From Sabulitectum sp964571965 (GTDB lineage: Bacteria; Fermentibacterota; Fermentibacteria; Fermentibacterales; JCC-6): DNA of 6,569 nt. Shown here one piece after another: positions 4,795 to 6,569 of this stretch. The notes beneath the pieces are model-generated. The model saw only the letters and a program-made list of their open reading frames with translations, had not been told where the DNA came from and ran no database searches. The stretch covers positions 1 to 6,569 of the forward strand of contig CAZNFQ010000106.1 of NCBI GenBank assembly GCA_964571965.1, given 5' to 3'. Both the position numbers and the translations under genes were made by a program. The number at the start of each line of letters is the position of its first letter. Position 1 is the stretch's first letter.

Positions 4795-5853
4795 ATGACA
4801 GCCATCGAACGGGTAGTCCAGAATGAGACCCTTTACACTTGCATAAGATTCACAATGACCGACTATCCTCAGGTACTCCGCAAATTGGAAAGGGTTAAAG
4901 CAGAAGTACCAGAGCATACGGTTACAGGTCCGCCTGTTCTCATAAGACACTACGTAAGCAGTGTTAAGAAGGGTACACTGGTCGAACTGGGACTGCCTGT
5001 GAACAGAATATGCCAGACTGACACCATACTTACCAGAACCATTCAGAGGGTGGAATGTCTCTCATTGAACGTTCCATGCAGCCTGGAAAAACTGGGTGAA
5101 TCTTACAAAGCGCTTTTCAGTCATGCAGATGAACAGGGGATAATTTCCGATGAATATGGAATAGAGATACTCCATGAAACCGGGGACATTGCCAGCTGCG
5201 TAATTGAAGCCAGACTGGTAATACACCCGTGGGAAAACCTCTTCCGCAGGAATCTCGTGGAAACCATGGGAGAAAAAGAAGCAAACCGAATATTTAAGAG
5301 CTGGGAAAGCCTGCCTGCCTGCGGTGATCTCAACACAAGATTTCATGGGGTGAAGGAAGCCATGGAAAAACTTGAAAAGTCGGCGGACGAGTACACCAGG
5401 TATCAGGCTCTTTCAGCCTGTGCCCATGTCTTTCCAGATGAGCAGATACAGAAGCTCAAAAGGGTATTCCAGAAAGTCATGGCAGAAAACGGATCACTGC
5501 CGGATGCGGTGGATGCCGTAATAAAATTCATGGATCAGGACCCCGGCTGGGCAGAGGGTGCCCGACGTGAGGGCAACATCATCTACACCGCAAAGGGTCC
5601 CAGGGACAAGCAGGCCTATGAGAATGCCACAACCCCGGAAGAGAAAGCCGCCGCCGCATGTTTCTGCCCCATTATCAGGAAAAAACTCAACGAGGGGATG
5701 CCTGTATCCTACTGCTACTGCGGCGCAGGCTGGTACCGTCAGCAGTGGGAGGGAGCAACAGGTCTTCCTGTGAAAGTGGAGATTCTCAGTTCTCTTCTGA
5801 ACGGTGATGAGGAATGTCGCTTTGCAGTTCACCTGCCGCTTAAGACCGACTAG
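4795..5853 (+). CDS. GyrI-like ligand-binding domain fused to a cysteine-rich V4R/DUF6144-like C-terminal domain
   Basis: The ATG at 4795 is preceded by GGAAAGG. Residues about 12-145 resemble the GyrI-like/AraC effector-binding fold. Supporting features are the 'HYVSSVKKGTLVELGLPV' region, a helix with 'GESYKALFSHADEQG', 'DEYGIEILHE' and the conserved glutamate in 'CVIEARLVI' (Glu138). These domains bind small hydrophobic or cationic molecules. A helical region (about 147-285) follows. The C-terminal part has CFCPI (Cys289, Cys291), YCYCGAGWYRQQWEG (Cys307, Cys309) and 'VEILSSLLNGDEECRF' (Cys341). That pattern recalls V4R-type and DUF6144-type proteins with possible metal or thiol chemistry; I recall these families from memory and could not check them. 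There is no DNA-binding domain and no signal peptide, so it is probably a cytosolic sensor, sequestering protein or enzyme. No upstream partner is evident, and its stop overlaps that of the next gene. Confidence 0.85.
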   Translation: MTAIERVVQNETLYTCIRFTMTDYPQVLRKLERVKAEVPEHTVTGPPVLIRHYVSSVKKGTLVELGLPVNRICQTDTILTRTIQRVECLSLNVPCSLEKLGESYKALFSHADEQGIISDEYGIEILHETGDIASCVIEARLVIHPWENLFRRNLVETMGEKEANRIFKSWESLPACGDLNTRFHGVKEAMEKLEKSADEYTRYQALSACAHVFPDEQIQKLKRVFQKVMAENGSLPDAVDAVIKFMDQDPGWAEGARREGNIIYTAKGPRDKQAYENATTPEEKAAAACFCPIIRKKLNEGMPVSYCYCGAGWYRQQWEGATGLPVKVEILSSLLNGDEECRFAVHLPLKTD

Positions 5854-6569
5854 AGCCTTATACAGCGGGTGATGCTTTCCGTTCCCTTCATACTGACAAT
5901 GTAAACACCACCCGGCAGCATCATGCCGGAACTTCCCCTTCCGTCCCAGTAGGCAGTAAAAACACCTTCCCCGGACATGGCAGGTGTAATCACCGCCACT
6001 ATTCGACCGGTGATGTCGAATATCTCCAGATCGGGACAGTAGCAGCCTTCCACAACGCACCGTATGACAATCAGAGACTCAAAAGGGTTGGGGAAAAGGG
6101 AGATCCCTGAAGGTTCCGTGTCATTCTGCGCGATGGAAAGCTCCGGTTTAAGTGCGGCGGAGTGGAACATGCCTCCTGAGATCACGGTAAAACCCTGATT
6201 CGGTTCAGGTACTTCGCACTGCCCCACATTGTTGTAACCCCAGGCGGTTATCACACCGCCGGATCTAAGGGCAAGGTTGTGTTTGTTCCCGGCTTCTATG
6301 GAAACAAAACCGGAATTCGGTTCAGGTACGTCACACTGACCGTAGAGATTGTATCCCCAGGCGGCAATTGTGCTGTCATCTCTCAGGGCCATGCTGTGCA
6401 ACCCGCCTGCGGACACAGAGATGAAGTCCCGGTTCGGCTGGGGAATGTCGCACTGGCCGTCTCCGTTGTCACCCCATGCAAGAATCGTTCCATCTGACAT
6501 CAGCGCGAGACTGTGGAAGTTCCCGGCGGAAACACTTATGAACTTCAGGGAGGTTTCAGGAATGCAGCA
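5850..6569 (-). CDS. RCC1-repeat surface protein with C-terminal sorting-type (FlgD-Ig) domain, 5' end off window
   Basis: The frame is open to the right edge. The ATG at 6500 lies inside a repeat and is not the real start. The visible 239 residues begin with three full 39-residue repeats and parts of two more. Each repeat reads VSAG..HS.AL..D.TI.AWG.N..GQC.[VI]P.PN, the RCC1 (beta-propeller blade) signature in its bacterial RCC1_2 form. A linker is followed by a C-terminal domain of about 85 residues: SGISLFPNPF (about 158-163), LEIFDITGRIV, YWDGRG and LPGGVYIV. This is the FlgD-Ig-like/type 9 secretion sorting layout found in many FCB-group surface proteins. The protein is therefore probably secreted or displayed on the cell surface, where the propeller may bind proteins or glycans. 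The C-terminal domain also carries three cysteines in CVVEGCYC. The stop overlaps the convergent upstream gene by 4 bp, with no terminator between them. Confidence 0.9.
   Translation of the reverse strand, partial: CCIPETSLKFISVSAGNFHSLALMSDGTILAWGDNGDGQCDIPQPNRDFISVSAGGLHSMALRDDSTIAAWGYNLYGQCDVPEPNSGFVSIEAGNKHNLALRSGGVITAWGYNNVGQCEVPEPNQGFTVISGGMFHSAALKPELSIAQNDTEPSGISLFPNPFESLIVIRCVVEGCYCPDLEIFDITGRIVAVITPAMSGEGVFTAYWDGRGSSGMMLPGGVYIVSMKGTESITRCIRL
6183..6533 (-). repeat. Three 117-bp RCC1 coding repeats
   Basis: The units are 6533-6417, 6416-6300 and 6299-6183. Each encodes 39 residues without insertion or deletion. Shared DNA words such as CCCCAGGCGG and TTCGGTTCAGGTAC recur in neighbouring units. 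The array continues past the right edge. Confidence 0.85.

Noticed and set aside
4791..4796. A perfect TATAAT at the start of the GyrI-like gene
   Set aside because: It overlaps the ATG itself and has no good -35 box at proper distance. Using it would remove the N-terminal strand of the GyrI domain.
5494..6060. A 188-codon minus-strand frame
   Set aside because: It is antisense to the end of the GyrI-like gene and out of frame with the RCC1-repeat gene. Its composition is not protein-like, and the two real genes fully explain the region.

Overview
This is a 6.6-kb fragment with moderate GC content, from a bacterium that is probably Gram-negative. It encodes two lipoproteins with lipoboxes, a secreted knot-repeat protein, and an RCC1-repeat protein. 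The RCC1 protein ends in a C-terminal domain of the FlgD-Ig/type 9 secretion type ('FPNPF ... DITGR ... GVYIV'). That tail, together with a lipoprotein of the 6-bladed beta-propeller family ('GSGPGEF'), suggests the FCB superphylum or a related uncultivated phylum such as Fermentibacterota or Cloacimonadota. The phylum is an inference. A run of exactly 100 N (3199-3298) shows that this is a scaffold from a draft or metagenome assembly.

Layout. The left third (1-2867) is all on the minus strand. In transcription order it holds a propeller lipoprotein (2867-1734), a metal-dependent amidohydrolase (1664-450) and a ribbon-helix-helix/coiled-coil protein (377 to the window edge). The last of these has its own promoter with a palindrome inside it. 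A 164-bp divergent spacer leads to a plus-strand secreted repeat protein (3032-3517) that contains the assembly gap. A two-way hairpin terminator separates it from a convergent 53-residue protein with 12 cysteines (3733-3572, minus). A second divergent spacer carries a good promoter and a structured leader for a lipoprotein with two LCCL domains (3954-4694), which ends in a GC-rich UUCG hairpin. Next come a plus-strand GyrI-like/cysteine-rich sensor-like protein (4795-5853) and, converging on it with stop codons overlapping in one CTAG, the 3' end of the RCC1-repeat surface protein (minus, open at the right edge).

Four of the eight complete or partial genes show export signals in the sequence: two lipoproteins, one Sec-secreted protein, and one protein with a C-terminal sorting-type domain. 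The genes alternate in strand and have their own terminators, so they look like independent units rather than one pathway. Only the three left-hand genes could form an operon. I see no mobile element, CRISPR array, tRNA or rRNA. The most unusual items are the predicted knotted repeat protein with a signal peptide, the cysteine-rich mini-protein with a CSCCCC tail, the propeller lipoprotein whose only well-placed start is ATA, and the serine-codon mini-ORF inside a hairpin ahead of the LCCL gene. I do not see clear evidence of a wholly new multi-gene system.
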